This document shows positions 43,293 through 53,099 of a stretch of DNA of 64,000 bases, one piece after another. This DNA comes from Pseudomonas sp. Bc-h (GTDB lineage Bacteria; Pseudomonadota; Gammaproteobacteria; Pseudomonadales; Pseudomonadaceae). The stretch lies in NCBI RefSeq assembly GCF_002080045.1, contig NZ_MUIN01000002.1:187251-251250 (forward strand), given 5' to 3'. Within the stretch, counting starts at the first letter, position 1. Every line of letters begins with the position of its first letter. The position numbers and the translations under genes are program-made. The notes beneath the pieces are model-generated. The model was not told where the DNA came from. It ran no database searches and worked only from the letters and a program-made list of their open reading frames with translations.

Positions 43293-44683
43293 ATGCCCCT
43301 GGATGCAAGCCTGAATCGCAGAGCGTTGTTGAAACTGGGGGCGGTGGTTGGCGCCGGCCTCGGGCTGCCTGCCGTCAGCACAGCGGTCATGCCAGCGTTG
43401 GACCGGCCCGTTAACTGCATCATCCGTCATGCCACGGTACTACCGATGACGCCAGATACTGCGGCTGCGCCCGACACGGATGTCTGGATTCGCGAAGGGC
43501 GAATAATGGCGGTCGGCAAAGGTTTACAAGGAGAGGGCGCCGAACTCATTGATGCAACGGGAATGATATTGATCCCGGGCCTGGTGGATGCTCACTGGCA
43601 CCTTTGGAACAGTATTCTGCGCAACAGCGCACCTGCGCCAGGTGGCGAGGCATTCTTCAAATCACAGGTGGCGATCAGCAAACGTTTCACCCCTGAAATG
43701 GCAGCGCTGGGTGTGCAAATGGGCCTAATGGAGGCAATGAACGCAGGTATCACGACGGTCAACAACTGGGCACACAACCTGCGCAACCCCGCGTTCGCCC
43801 AAGCAGAGTTGAAGGCCATGTTCGAGAGCGGGCTGCGTGGACGATTCTGGTACGGGTATCCTCAGGATCTGGCACCCAGCGCAGCTATAGATTTCGCCGA
43901 TATTGAGCGGGTTCAGTTACAGTTTCAATCAGTCTCCTCTTCGCGTTTTGATCTGGGTCTGGCTATCCGTGGTCCCGAGCGGACCGAGCGCAGGATCTGG
44001 GAAGCGGAGTTCGCGTTCGCCGGTACTCGAGGGTTGCCGCTTTCCACGCATATCGCCGTAACAGCGCAGGCACAGAAAGCAAAAGCGCTCCAGCAATTGG
44101 CACGCAAAGGCTTGCTGGGGCCCAGCGTGCAGTTGGTCCATGCCACTCACGTCGACGCTGAGGACATTCACGCTATCGCTCAGTCCGGAGCTTCGGTCTG
44201 CCTTACACCGCTGACTGAAATGCGCGTCGGATACGGCATCGCTCCTGTGAATGCGCTGCATCAGGCGAAAATCCCTCTGACGCAGGGTATCGACACACTG
44301 GTGCTCAGCGGCGATGCCAATCCCTTCATGGTAATGCAGACGCTGCTGAATCTGGCAGTGGGTGTCAGTGGCAACGAGCAGGCTCTTACTGCCCGAGATG
44401 TTCTTTACTGGGCAACGCAGGGCGCTGCCGATGCAATGGGACTTGGATCAGAGCTAGGCTCCATCACGCCTGGAAACGTGCCGATATTGCCCTGATTGAT
44501 ACGCGCCGATTGGGGATGTTCCCGAACAATGACCCGTTCGCGACCGTAGTTCAGTCCACAACTCCCGCAGACGTCAACACCGTGATTGCCGACGGGCGAG
44601 TCCTCAAGCTCGACGGGAAGTTGTTGAGGGGAGATTTCGTGCTGCTATCTCAGCAGGTGGATAGAGTATTGAAATCGCTATGA
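43293..44683 (+). pseudogene. Tat-exported amidohydrolase, frameshifted near 44476
   Basis: The frame from ATG 43293 has a Tat signal (NRRALLKLGAVVGAG) and a metal-dependent amidohydrolase body with VDAHWHLWN for the first metal pair, typical of cytosine/guanine-deaminase-like hydrolases. It stops at 44495 after TPGNVPILP. One base missing at the AAA of 44474-44476 explains this: the shifted frame reads R-A-D-I-A-L-I-D-T and continues the family's C-terminus to a TGA at 44681-44683. The gene is either a recent pseudogene or contains a sequencing error. It belongs to the LacI-regulated module. Confidence 0.85.
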
Positions 44684-45287
44684 CATCCGATTGTTGTCTA
44701 TAGAAACGCGTGCCGACAAGCCGCACTTTATTGAACAGAGCACCGATTGAAGGTGTATTCATTATCCGGATAAGCCAAGCTTTCGCAGAGAAATGCCATC
44801 TAATATTGAGTAAAGCTATTTCTGCTTGAGCAAGCTGAAGCCGAGTTCGCCAAACCGGGCTTATGTGTCGAAAAGCGGGCACGGAGTCGAAGGCGTAGAC
44901 TTAGGATCGTTTGGGAGGACGATGAAGGAGCGACGTGTGGATCAGCTCCAGAGCGCAGAGATGCAATATCCGGGTCTGACAATTATCGGATATTACACAT
45001 GCACAGTGGTCTCTACTCCGCTCAAGGTCACGATGAACTCGCTCTGATCGCTGTTCAAATGCATGCCGATATCTCTGCTGCATTTCTCAATCTGTTAACG
45101 CAGATGAACGTTCATCTGCGTCGCGTCAAAATCACCTAGCTGACAAAAAAACAATGTGCCCAGTCAGAAGAGGGGGCAATGTTCCGAAGCTGGCAGGCAT
45201 GCATTTGGTGTCGAACACGTGTCTTGGCAAGAAGCAACCGAAATTGCTATATGTACACTCGCCACAGTTGAGAATGGAGTGAACGCT
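44684..45287. other. Gene-free stretch with a perfect palindrome
   Basis: No convincing coding sequence. It holds the palindrome at 45098-45121. It marks the transition from the GC-rich catabolic region to a lower-GC tract. Confidence 0.5.
45098..45121. repeat. Perfect 24-bp palindrome
   Basis: The left half ACGCAGATGAAC is followed directly by its reverse complement. It could be a dimeric protein-binding site or a hairpin without loop; no gene neighbours it closely. Confidence 0.7.
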
Positions 45288-45416
45288 ATGCAAAGGACAT
45301 TTATCGAGGAATTTCTCAAGGCCGCCAAACAGGCACCAAGGATCTATTTCGCGCCTGTGCTAGGCGCGTTCAACGGGATCAAAGCGGAATTAAAGCGTCT
45401 GAACAGTCTTCCATGA
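45288..45416 (+). CDS. Small ORF of 42 residues
   Basis: ATG 45288 follows GGAGTGAACGCT. The product MQRTFIEEFLKAAKQAPRIY... is a short amphipathic, basic peptide with a possible central hydrophobic stretch (YFAPVLGAFNG). I do not recognise it. A hairpin with arms GAAGGTGC and GCACCTTC follows at 45426-45455. It may be a real small gene or chance. Confidence 0.4.
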   Translation: MQRTFIEEFLKAAKQAPRIYFAPVLGAFNGIKAELKRLNSLP

Positions 45417-46176
45417 AGCCTGAAGGAAGGTGCCTCCTTTAGCGGGTGCACCTTCATCTGGCGCTTCGGCATTTTGCTTAGGGCCTCTGTTAGTCGCCTC
45501 AATCTCAGGACTGATTGCCGCTGGAAGGCAACTGGCTTGCGCTATCTATGCTATGCGGATCCGATCTCAGCTGAACCGCTGCCAATAGAAGACAGCTCCA
45601 AGCTCGCTGTTGCTGGTCCGTTCACTAATTTGCCCATCAACTCCGTTCGGCGATGTCCGAAACGTGAACCCTGCTGCTTGTAAACATCTGGAAATCTAAA
45701 AACTACCACCTTCCAGGTTAATTCACGTCGAGGGCCGGACTCAGTCGCGGCAGGGAGTGATTTGTAAAGACGGAGAGAAAACACGACGCTTGCGGATGAC
45801 AGGGTCGGGACGCTACCGAGGTAGGAAGTAATTTATGGACTCGGAGGGAAAATACCGCAGTCTAGAAGTTAGTTCCGCAAACGTCCTACAAGTCACTTCC
45901 GAGGACTGCTGGATCAGATCGGGAAACCCATCCCGACGGAGGACCTGGGCAGTAGCCATGAGTAAGCTAAAATGGATGGAGCGTCTGACTGAGGCATGGC
46001 CTGAGCGTTGCGAGCGATAACTTCGACATGAGGTTTCGCAAATTTAAAAAATGATGCGGCTTGATCTCCAGAGCAAGCAAATTTTATCAAGGCCCTGGTT
46101 TTTAAGGCTTTCGCATCTTCAGTCACAGATTTCGCATCTTTAAGCAATCTCGACAAGAGGACTGCCACCCTGAACT

Positions 46177-46207
46177 GTAATATGTTATTACGTATAATGT
46201 ATATTAT
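46177..46207. repeat. AT-rich nested inverted repeats
   Basis: GTAATA-TGT-TATTAC (46177-46191) is followed by ATAAT-GTAT-ATTAT (46194-46207) in a strongly AT-rich patch. Confidence 0.55.
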
Positions 46208-47420
46208 GTTAAATTATGTCTCAGGTCGCCGGTCTCCATATGTGACCTGTACCTAAAAGCTGGACTTGTCCACGAATTACCAAAATCCCATAAAATCATG
46301 CACGTCCTCTTCGTCTCTCTTGCCTTTCGACTGAAGTCCTCGGAAGCAATTCTATATTCGGAACGTGAAGTAATCGTGAGCACTGGCGCGTCTTACACTT
46401 GACCAACGAATTGCTTCCGCGATTTGAGTGGATATGTGGCCAAAATTTCGTAACACGCACCGCACCGATTCTTTCCTTCCGAAGCTCATGACGAATGGGT
46501 TCTTGCTTCCTACCGAACTCGGGGCCATCCTATTACTTCCTAGGGGTATTCGGCTTCTGATAATTAATGCCCAATTGAATAGAAAGAATGTCATCAGTTG
46601 TTCCACCTCGCCGCGACATACTACGGCGTGTGGTGGCACGACCAAGCCTATGATTTGGATAAGTTTCTCCTGACCGCTTACGCTTGGAGTTCCTCAAAAC
46701 TTGACGTGCACGACGGGGTGCTCGTAACACCAATCATGCATCCGATACTCTAGTCCGAACACTCCACCAGTTTTTTCCTTGCCGATAGCTCTCACCAGTT
46801 CTTCGTTTTGCTTCCGTATTTAGTACCGGAACTAATCATTGCTTGCGCGTTTTAAAACTTCCTCGCTCATACCCACGCGTCGACGACCCTCGCGCCTGCA
46901 CAAATGTGAAACTCCTTGCTAGGCAAGGCTGTACGCATGTGATCACTTAGTCTTGCCCACCGACGAATGAGCCAGCCTTTCCCGGACACGGTCTCTATCG
47001 AGCTTTCGATTCCCTACCAGAATTCGTTAAACCAGATTGCATCCATCCAGGCATTTTACAGCCTATGAGCTTCCTGAACTCCTCAACACTGAGCAAGTTG
47101 GCAGATCTTATCTGCGACCTATTTAGTCAGCCCATTTTTTCCAAGGTAAAACAACGCAGCCAAGGCCATCCCCGCTTGACTGCCTGCTTGCTGAAGTCGT
47201 TGTCGAAAGACGTGGCGCATCCGTATTACTGCTTTACTAATCTTGATTGCACGCGTCGATCCGCTCGTGTAGTAGGTCGGCAGTACCTGCATCAGTGTAT
47301 ATAGCCCCAGTCGTCGAGCAGCTTCTGCGCCATGTTGGCAGCCTGCACATTGGAAAAAGGAATACACACCGCCACTTCCTCTCAACCTGAAAGCTGACGA
47401 CCACCCTCCTCCTATATTCC

Positions 47421-47450
47421 AATTTCCGCCTATGTGAATTGGCGGAAATT
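47421..47450. repeat. Inverted repeat with 10-bp arms
   Basis: AATTTCCGCC (47421-47430) and GGCGGAAATT (47441-47450) around a 10-base loop. It may be a remnant end or internal structure of a mobile element. Confidence 0.6.
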
Positions 47451-47835
47451 CGACTGAGCCGCGGCGTATCTGCTGTGCCTTGGTAAGTCATCCGTGTCTT
47501 TGTCAGATTGAAAAGGTCGACCTGCTCTGCGCTCAGGTTGAAGAATATCTCGTAGGTCTATTCAGAGTCGTGGCTTTTCTCGCTGTTAAAGACTTGTTCG
47601 ATGTTCCGCTCATTTCTACACTGTCTGTCCCCCGGATCCTGGCTAAGCGACCTAGTTCTGACAAGAGAAGCTTTCGCCTTCGCCCCTTGCGATGAGGTCA
47701 CCATGAAGATTGTCGGCAAAGCCGAGATAGAGACCGTCGCTGATGTGGTTTGCGACGCCTGCACCATTTCTACTCGTGTGAGAACTGGTGCGAACGGATA
47801 CGAATTTGTTACTGTGCGCTTATGATGGTGGACAA

Positions 47836-49017
47836 ATGGCTTTAACTCCATTCACCACGCAAGACCGCGCGCCCGGCGACCTCAAGGACGCCGTTCTCGA
47901 GCTCATGCACCTTGACGCCTCACTGAATGCAAATATCCCTAAACCGATGCGCTTACCGTTGATCCGCCTGCAACGCTTGGCCAACTCGTATTACAGCAAC
48001 AAGATCGAGGGAAACCGGGCGTCGCCCGGCGACTTGCTGTGTACTCAGAATGATTCAAAAGATGCGGAGGTGGCGCCGGACCTACTGGAAATCAAACACC
48101 ACGCTGACGCTCAACTCCGTCTGGCTAAGGATCCGATCGATGCGGCCGCAATCTGCACTCGCGAATCCATCTCGCGCCTTCATAGCGAGCTCTATACGGG
48201 GCTGCCCGCGAAGCACTTGCTTATCAAGGTCGGGGCTGATGGCGAACCTGCCTCACTGGCACCAGGTGAGTACCGAACTCGAGGTGTAAAGGTGGGCCTT
48301 CACATTCCGCCCCACGCGGATGAAATCGGGACCTACCTGACGTGGTTCGAAAATGCTTATCGGCTGAACCGGCTACATGGGCTGGCGCCGCTCCTGGCTG
48401 CTGCGGGAGCTCACCATCGTTTACTCTGGTTGCACCCATTTATCGATGGAAACGGAAGGACGGGGCGCCTTTTCACCGACGAGTATTTAACTGCCGGCGG
48501 TTTGAAGGGTTACGGACTGTGGTCAATGAGCCGCGGATTCGGTGGAGACGCGGATGCATATTATGCTGCCTTGAGAGCTGCCGACCATGTTCGTAAAGGC
48601 GATCTAGACGGCCGAGGAGCTCTCTCCGACCGCGGGCTGCTCAAATTTACCGAGTACTTCATCAGTATCGCGCTCGAGCAGGCGCGTTTCGTCAGCGCGC
48701 TTTTGGAACCTCGCACGCTTAACCGACGTATCGATCACTACTTTCACATGCGTCAATGCTCCGGACTTCCGAGGGCCGACGGTAAATCGCTGCCGACTCT
48801 ACGCCTCGAAGCCCTTCACCTTTACCGCAGCCTTCTTGAGTCCGGCCCCATGCAATATTCAGACATCCAAGCCAAGTTGGGTCTTAGTGAATCAACAACA
48901 CGTGATTTACTCGGCCAGATGGCAAGAGAGGGGTTGATAGCGATGGGTGATAACAGTCAGGTCTCGATGAGGCTTTCTGGGCACTCCATCATGACCCTGT
49001 TTCCTGGCCTGCTTTGA
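47836..49017 (+). CDS. Fic-family protein (probable AMP transferase)
   Basis: A 393-residue Fic protein. The catalytic motif HPFIDGNGRTGR is at about residues 201-212, followed by a helical region and a C-terminal winged helix (GPMQYSDIQAKLGLSESTTRDLLGQMAREGLIAM). The N-terminal segment SNKIEGNR matches the inhibitory motif S/T-x3-E-G/N of class II Fic enzymes, so activity is autoinhibited. Such proteins usually AMPylate target proteins. ATG 47836 is preferred over an upstream GTG. It lies alone beside the gene-poor tract. Confidence 0.9.
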   Translation: MALTPFTTQDRAPGDLKDAVLELMHLDASLNANIPKPMRLPLIRLQRLANSYYSNKIEGNRASPGDLLCTQNDSKDAEVAPDLLEIKHHADAQLRLAKDPIDAAAICTRESISRLHSELYTGLPAKHLLIKVGADGEPASLAPGEYRTRGVKVGLHIPPHADEIGTYLTWFENAYRLNRLHGLAPLLAAAGAHHRLLWLHPFIDGNGRTGRLFTDEYLTAGGLKGYGLWSMSRGFGGDADAYYAALRAADHVRKGDLDGRGALSDRGLLKFTEYFISIALEQARFVSALLEPRTLNRRIDHYFHMRQCSGLPRADGKSLPTLRLEALHLYRSLLESGPMQYSDIQAKLGLSESTTRDLLGQMAREGLIAMGDNSQVSMRLSGHSIMTLFPGLL

Positions 49018-49436
49018 CGTACCCAAGGCGAAAGCGGGACGTAAGTGATCGATAAAGCTGCAGGTATTTTAAAATCACGATCTAAAGCCAGCGTTCTGTT
49101 TCATCACTATCTTTGAGCCGGAGAAATAGGTGTACCGGTGCTCGAGCTTGGCATGTTTTTTGGTGATAATGGCTTCCAGGCCTCACATTTTTCATGCGGC
49201 ACCAACAACCTGTAAGTTAGGGCCTTTGCTTCGCTCATCCACTGCCTCAGATAAGACTGAGGCACATGTATTGTCTTTTTTGAAGCTTTCCATCTGGACC
49301 TAAGCCCTCCCCCTCGGTACCGATCCATCCTGAACAACCTGACCAACATTCAGAGTAAATCGGTCGTCACAGGAATTTTCCTATTCGTACGCGGCCAGCG
49401 AACACACCTTCAGAATTCTCAAATTAAGGCCGATGA
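49018..49436. other. Gene-free stretch
   Basis: Only weak frames are seen. A hairpin with arms TGCCTCAG and CTGAGGCA (49243-49264) precedes a short T run and could be a terminator. Confidence 0.45.
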
Positions 49437-49643
49437 TTACCCACGGTCGTTGTCGAGAATCTGATGGAGCTCTACCCACGGATAACGAGTCAGTTCATCC
49501 TTTACCCTACATGTCAGGTCGTGAGGAAAGCCTTCATGCGCCTCTGAAAGCGTCTGCCATTTCATACACGAAACACAGATTACGTTCCCGCCAACCAGCG
49601 CCCAAGATGAGCACCAGTCCACCATAGAGTAATTGTTGTACAT
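49437..49643 (-). CDS. Small Cys-containing protein after BPSL0761
   Basis: A 68-residue frame beginning 10 bases after the BPSL0761-type stop, with AGAGAA upstream of its ATG. It has WCSSWALVGGNVICVSCMKWQ, a Cys pattern that could bind zinc, then PHDLTCRVKDELTRYPWVELHQIL. Unrecognised, but the tight spacing supports a real third gene of the Sir2 operon. Confidence 0.6.
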   Translation of the reverse strand: MYNNYSMVDWCSSWALVGGNVICVSCMKWQTLSEAHEGFPHDLTCRVKDELTRYPWVELHQILDNDRG

Positions 49644-49653
49644 AACCGGTTCT

Positions 49654-49959
49654 CTAGATCCGCATCGTAACGATGGTTGCGGCCTCGTCGCCATCGCCAG
49701 AGAAAAACGTCTCGCTGATCGGCCAAGTGCTAAGGACAGGAGGTAACTCCACGCCGTTACCCAACAGCTCATCGATGGCTCGCTGTCGGATGTTTTCTAG
49801 GCGACCGGCCCGCGAAATGTCCTGCCCGCTGGGAAAATGACGGAGCAGGCGCTTGGCTTCAAGCCTCACCGGGCGAGGCAGAGAGCTGTCTTTCGAAAGC
49901 CTTTCAAGAAACTCTCCCGCATCCACGACGCCGCGTGTTCGCTCATGAGTCGTCGTCAT
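49654..49959 (-). CDS. BPSL0761-family small protein
   Basis: A 101-residue protein with the family's opening MTTTHERTRGVVDAGEFLERLSKD and LPRPVRLEAKRLLRHFPSGQDI. Function unknown; such proteins are frequent on pseudomonad and Burkholderia accessory islands. The ATG overlaps the Sir2 stop by one base (TGATG), so it is translationally coupled to the deacylase. Confidence 0.8.
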   Translation of the reverse strand: MTTTHERTRGVVDAGEFLERLSKDSSLPRPVRLEAKRLLRHFPSGQDISRAGRLENIRQRAIDELLGNGVELPPVLSTWPISETFFSGDGDEAATIVTMRI

Positions 49960-50723
49960 CAAGCATGCTCCTCTGTAACTAAGGGTGAGCACAGCCGTGG
50001 GAGGATTTCAGTCGCTTTGCCAATGAGCATGAGCTCATTGGGCGCGCCTGAGCCTACGTCATCTGTATTAACGTGAATAACCGTGGCGCCGGCAGACAGT
50101 GCAATCCCTGGAAGGTTGGCAGCGGGCGTGACCACTCCAGATGTTCCAACGGACAGCAAAACGTCACAATTTTTTACCAGTGATACGGATGATTTCCAGA
50201 TGCCCGCAGGGAGGTCCTCCCCGTACCACACGTGCCCTGGACGCAGCTTCCCGTTACAGTGAACGCACCGCGGTGGCTCGACGAGAAGGCCCTCCTCCTG
50301 AATGGGAACTGGCGTCACCAAGGCTGGTCGATGGCAGGCAAAGCATTTCGAAGACGATAAACTGCCATGCAGATGCACGACCTCCAGTGATCCCGCTCTC
50401 TCATGTAGATCGTCTATGTTTTGCGTGATGATTGGGATTGGCTGCTCGCCGCGAATTAGTTGGCTGAGCGCCAGATGAGCAGCATTAGGCTGTGCACGGG
50501 CCGCCTGTTGCCTTCGCCACAGATACCATCCCCAAATAAGTCGAGGACTTTGTCGGAACGCCTTAGCTGTCTCCATCTGTTGAGGAGAGTGACCTGCCCA
50601 TAGCCCGGTCATCCCGTCACGGTAGGTAGGGATACCACTCTCTGCCGAGATGCCTGCGCCGGAAAAGCACACAATGGTTTTGGCGTCATTCAGGGCTTTT
50701 GCAGCTTGCTCCAGGATTGCCAC
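49959..50723 (-). CDS. Sir2-family NAD-dependent deacylase
   Basis: A 254-residue sirtuin: GAGISAESGIPTYRD for NAD, TQNIDDLHERAG, catalytic His119 in HLHG, and zinc Cys127, Cys130, Cys153 and Cys156. YLWR at 67-70 matches the Tyr-x2-Arg of class III sirtuins, which prefer succinyl or malonyl lysines. It is the first gene of a three-gene operon. A role in protein deacylation is standard; the accessory context also allows a role in defence, as some Sir2 proteins deplete NAD, but this one looks like a plain CobB-type domain. Confidence 0.92.
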   Translation of the reverse strand: MAILEQAAKALNDAKTIVCFSGAGISAESGIPTYRDGMTGLWAGHSPQQMETAKAFRQSPRLIWGWYLWRRQQAARAQPNAAHLALSQLIRGEQPIPIITQNIDDLHERAGSLEVVHLHGSLSSSKCFACHRPALVTPVPIQEEGLLVEPPRCVHCNGKLRPGHVWYGEDLPAGIWKSSVSLVKNCDVLLSVGTSGVVTPAANLPGIALSAGATVIHVNTDDVGSGAPNELMLIGKATEILPRLCSPLVTEEHA

Positions 50724-50783
50724 TGAATCCCCTCTAGCAACGGGTTGATCAACAAGGTTTGAAAGAGTCCAACACGCAATATC

Positions 50784-51452
50784 TCAGGCGCGATCCTTTA
50801 ACATTGAGCCGTAGAGCTGCGGCTCGCTTATGTCAACAGTGTGGTTTGACACTCGTGGGCTATGAGCGCGAAGGTGCCGCTCTGAGTACCACACATGGCG
50901 CGTCTTCTTCCTACGAAGGTCCAGCTCTCCAAGCTTGTAAGTCCCCATGGAGGTCTCGTAAACCACCGCTGAATCCTCGGTATCAACACCCCTGAAACAG
51001 ACAATCTGGACCAGCGTTTCCAAGCTCCAGGCCGGTCGGCCGGTTAAATCGGGAGGGCACAACATCTGCACTCCTTCAATGACCACGCCCTTCGCAAAAT
51101 TCAAATAGCTCTGGAGCTCATAGGCGCAACGTACGATCGCAGCCCGATCCCGTTTGCCAGTATGAATTGAAGTGATCGTCGCGAGAAAGCAAAGGCCCTC
51201 CACTTCGCAATGGGACCGGGTTTCAACTGAGCGGCGTGCGGGGTCGAGCACGTATATCACTGATACACCATCGTGAGTTTGGCTGGCTCCCTGCTGCAGC
51301 ACGAGTTGAGATCTGTCAACGCCCTCACTTCTGAACCAGCAAGTTGCTCTGTCGGATTGGCCAATGATTTGGCTCCCGGACTGAGTGTGAAGAGAGGCTG
51401 TGAATCTAGAAATACGGATTATAGTCCGTGGCCTGGCTGTCCGCAAACGCAA
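50784..51452 (-). CDS. Hypothetical protein, start uncertain
   Basis: An open frame of up to 222 codons starting at TTG; the true start is unclear. The stretch GVSVIYVLDPARRSVETRSHCEVEGLCFLATITSI and VVYETSMGTYKLGELDLR has protein-like periodicity, but I recognise no family. It lies 60 bases upstream of Sir2 on the same strand and diverges from the XRE gene, so it could belong to the Sir2 operon. Confidence 0.45.
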   Translation of the reverse strand: MRLRTARPRTIIRISRFTASLHTQSGSQIIGQSDRATCWFRSEGVDRSQLVLQQGASQTHDGVSVIYVLDPARRSVETRSHCEVEGLCFLATITSIHTGKRDRAAIVRCAYELQSYLNFAKGVVIEGVQMLCPPDLTGRPAWSLETLVQIVCFRGVDTEDSAVVYETSMGTYKLGELDLRRKKTRHVWYSERHLRAHSPRVSNHTVDISEPQLYGSMLKDRA

Positions 51453-51483
51453 GATAGTGCCGCCTCAGGTAGAAGAGGCAGCT

Positions 51484-51708
51484 ATGTGGGATCTGGCGAA
51501 GGAGCTGGGCAAGAAAATCAAAGGCGCTCGAAAGCTCAGAGGGATTTCTCAAGAAAGCCTTGCACTGATGTGTAGGGTTGATCGCAGCTACATGGGCCGC
51601 ATTGAAAGAGGTGAGGTGAACCTGACGCTTGAGAAGCTTTATCAAATTGCCCAAAGTCTGGATTGCGAACCATCTGCTCTACTCCCCTCGCCCCCTAAAT
51701 CTAAATAG
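51484..51708 (+). CDS. Small XRE-family regulator
   Basis: A 74-residue helix-turn-helix protein (IKGARKLRGISQESLALMCRVDRSYMGRIERGEVNLTLEKLYQIAQSL), like controller (C) proteins of restriction-modification and other toxic systems. ATG 51484 follows AGAGG. It diverges from the gene at 50784 and may control the Sir2 group. No restriction or methylase gene is visible nearby. Confidence 0.85.
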   Translation: MWDLAKELGKKIKGARKLRGISQESLALMCRVDRSYMGRIERGEVNLTLEKLYQIAQSLDCEPSALLPSPPKSK

Positions 51709-52334
51709 CCATCCCTCGCAGGATCGCAACTGGATTCACGGGTCTGGAATCCACTGGCATCCAATCCTAAGTCAACCACCCGTGATATTTCCTGCATCTC
51801 TTAAAGCCTTCCCAGCTTCGCGCTAGGGAAAAGAGAAATTGCAGATTCGGCAAACGGCTGGCGCGCTGTTGAACACACCACCACTCCGTGTAATCCACTC
51901 AAGCGGATTGCGCAGAAGACTCGTGGGAGCGAAAAAGAGCAGTCGTTCTCTGGCACGTTTGGGCAGGGTTACCGCATCTGACTTAACGTCAGAAACCTAT
52001 CATGGCGACAGGTGTTCAATGAATTGGCCAACCCGACCACTGCAAGCCCTCCCACCCGGGGGGATATCGGATAAACGTTCGAAGTTACGATGACATAGAA
52101 TCAGACGCCGACGCTGTAATCCAGCCTCGGCGGTTTTGAGGTATGTCGCGGGATTTTTACTTTGCCCCAACCAAGGCTGCACAGGCATGCCTTTTAGAAA
52201 TCAGGCCGGGCCTCCTCTTACCCGCTATCCGCAAGAATTGGTTTCTCCTTTATTGCCATTTTAGCGTCTGAAACGAATTCAGATTACACGACTGCGAAAA
52301 CCCAAGCCCCCTTAGCTGACTAGTCCAAAGTTCA
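51709..52334. other. Gene-free stretch
   Basis: No supportable gene. Short frames here lack ribosome-binding sites and family motifs. Confidence 0.5.
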
Positions 52335-53048
52335 TTAGGCAGCCATCCCGCCGTCGATTGTCAACGCTGCTCCGGTAACCATCGCTGCCTCGTGGGATGC
52401 CAGCCAAGCGACCATCGCGGCCACTTCACTAACATGCGCATGGCGTTTAATGGCCATGAAGCTGTGCATCAAGTCTTTCATTTCCCCACCGGCCGGGTTC
52501 ATGTCCGTATCGGTGGGGCCAGGCTGGACAACGTTCACCGTGATTTGGCGATCACCAAAGTCCCGAGCGAGGCCTTTGACCATACCTTTAAGCGCAGCTT
52601 TGCTGGCACCGTAGGCGGCAAGGCCGTTCATTGGAGAACGGTCGGCATTGGTGGAGCCGATAAAGACGATCCGACCACCGTTGGGCATATGCCGTGCGGC
52701 CGTGACGGCGGCATGATAAGGCGCGTTGATATTGATGCTGAACAAGCGATCGACCTCGTTCGGATCCATCCCCAGTGGATCACCGGCGACTGCCACACCG
52801 GCATTCACGACAAGCACATCGATTGCACCCTGTTGGCCGATTGCTGCGATCAACGCCTCGCGATCGCTGCTGTCCAGCCGAACAGCATCGCCTCCTGTTT
52901 CCTCGGCAAGTGACTTGGCTCGTTCTTCTGATGCCGAGTAGGTAAAAGTCACTTGCATGCCCTCGCTGGAAAGACGTCGCACGATAGCAGCGCCAATGCC
53001 GCGGCTACCTCCCAACACCAAGGCTTTCTTTACGGAAGTTGATACCAT
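52335..53048 (-). CDS. SDR-family oxidoreductase
   Basis: A 237-residue classical SDR: LGGSRGIG cofactor loop, NAGV, and YGASK active site, ending in DGGMA. ATG 53048 is preferred to longer starts. It is divergent from the TetR gene at 53309 with the palindrome TACTGATCAGTA near its start, the common layout of a TetR-repressed reductase responding to an electrophile. Confidence 0.92.
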   Translation of the reverse strand: MVSTSVKKALVLGGSRGIGAAIVRRLSSEGMQVTFTYSASEERAKSLAEETGGDAVRLDSSDREALIAAIGQQGAIDVLVVNAGVAVAGDPLGMDPNEVDRLFSININAPYHAAVTAARHMPNGGRIVFIGSTNADRSPMNGLAAYGASKAALKGMVKGLARDFGDRQITVNVVQPGPTDTDMNPAGGEMKDLMHSFMAIKRHAHVSEVAAMVAWLASHEAAMVTGAALTIDGGMAA

Positions 53049-53099
53049 GTCGTGCACTCCTGTTTTATTGACAACGGTCCGAATTGATCCGAAGATCAA

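Larger units (their letters stand above)
45417..47835. other. Gene-poor, lower-GC tract of 2.4 kb
   Basis: I find no supportable gene. All frames are short and lack ribosome-binding sites or family motifs. It contains an AT-rich palindromic patch (46177-46207), an inverted repeat with 10-bp arms (47421-47450), an 11-bp direct repeat TTTCGCATCTT (46109 and 46130), and several copies of GGAAGYAATT. It looks like decayed or imported DNA next to the Fic/Sir2 island. Confidence 0.6.

Noticed and set aside
44826..45047. Plus-strand frame of 73 codons
   Set aside because: No ribosome-binding site or family motif and irregular codon use; overlapping minus-strand frames look equally good.
45750..45856. 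Imperfect 36-bp direct repeat
   Set aside because: About 25 of 36 positions agree, too weak in a compositionally biased stretch to claim as a repeat.
45914..46168. Minus-strand frame of 84 codons
   Set aside because: GTG start with no clear ribosome-binding site, no family signal, and it lies in a low-GC stretch full of short chance frames.
49107..49349. Minus-strand frame of 80 codons near the Fic gene
   Set aside because: No ribosome-binding site, no recognised family, and it overlaps a hairpin; likely chance.
52000..52188. Minus-strand frame with PPGG and many Arg residues, possible transposase piece
   Set aside because: No match to a transposase motif that I can name and no inverted ends.
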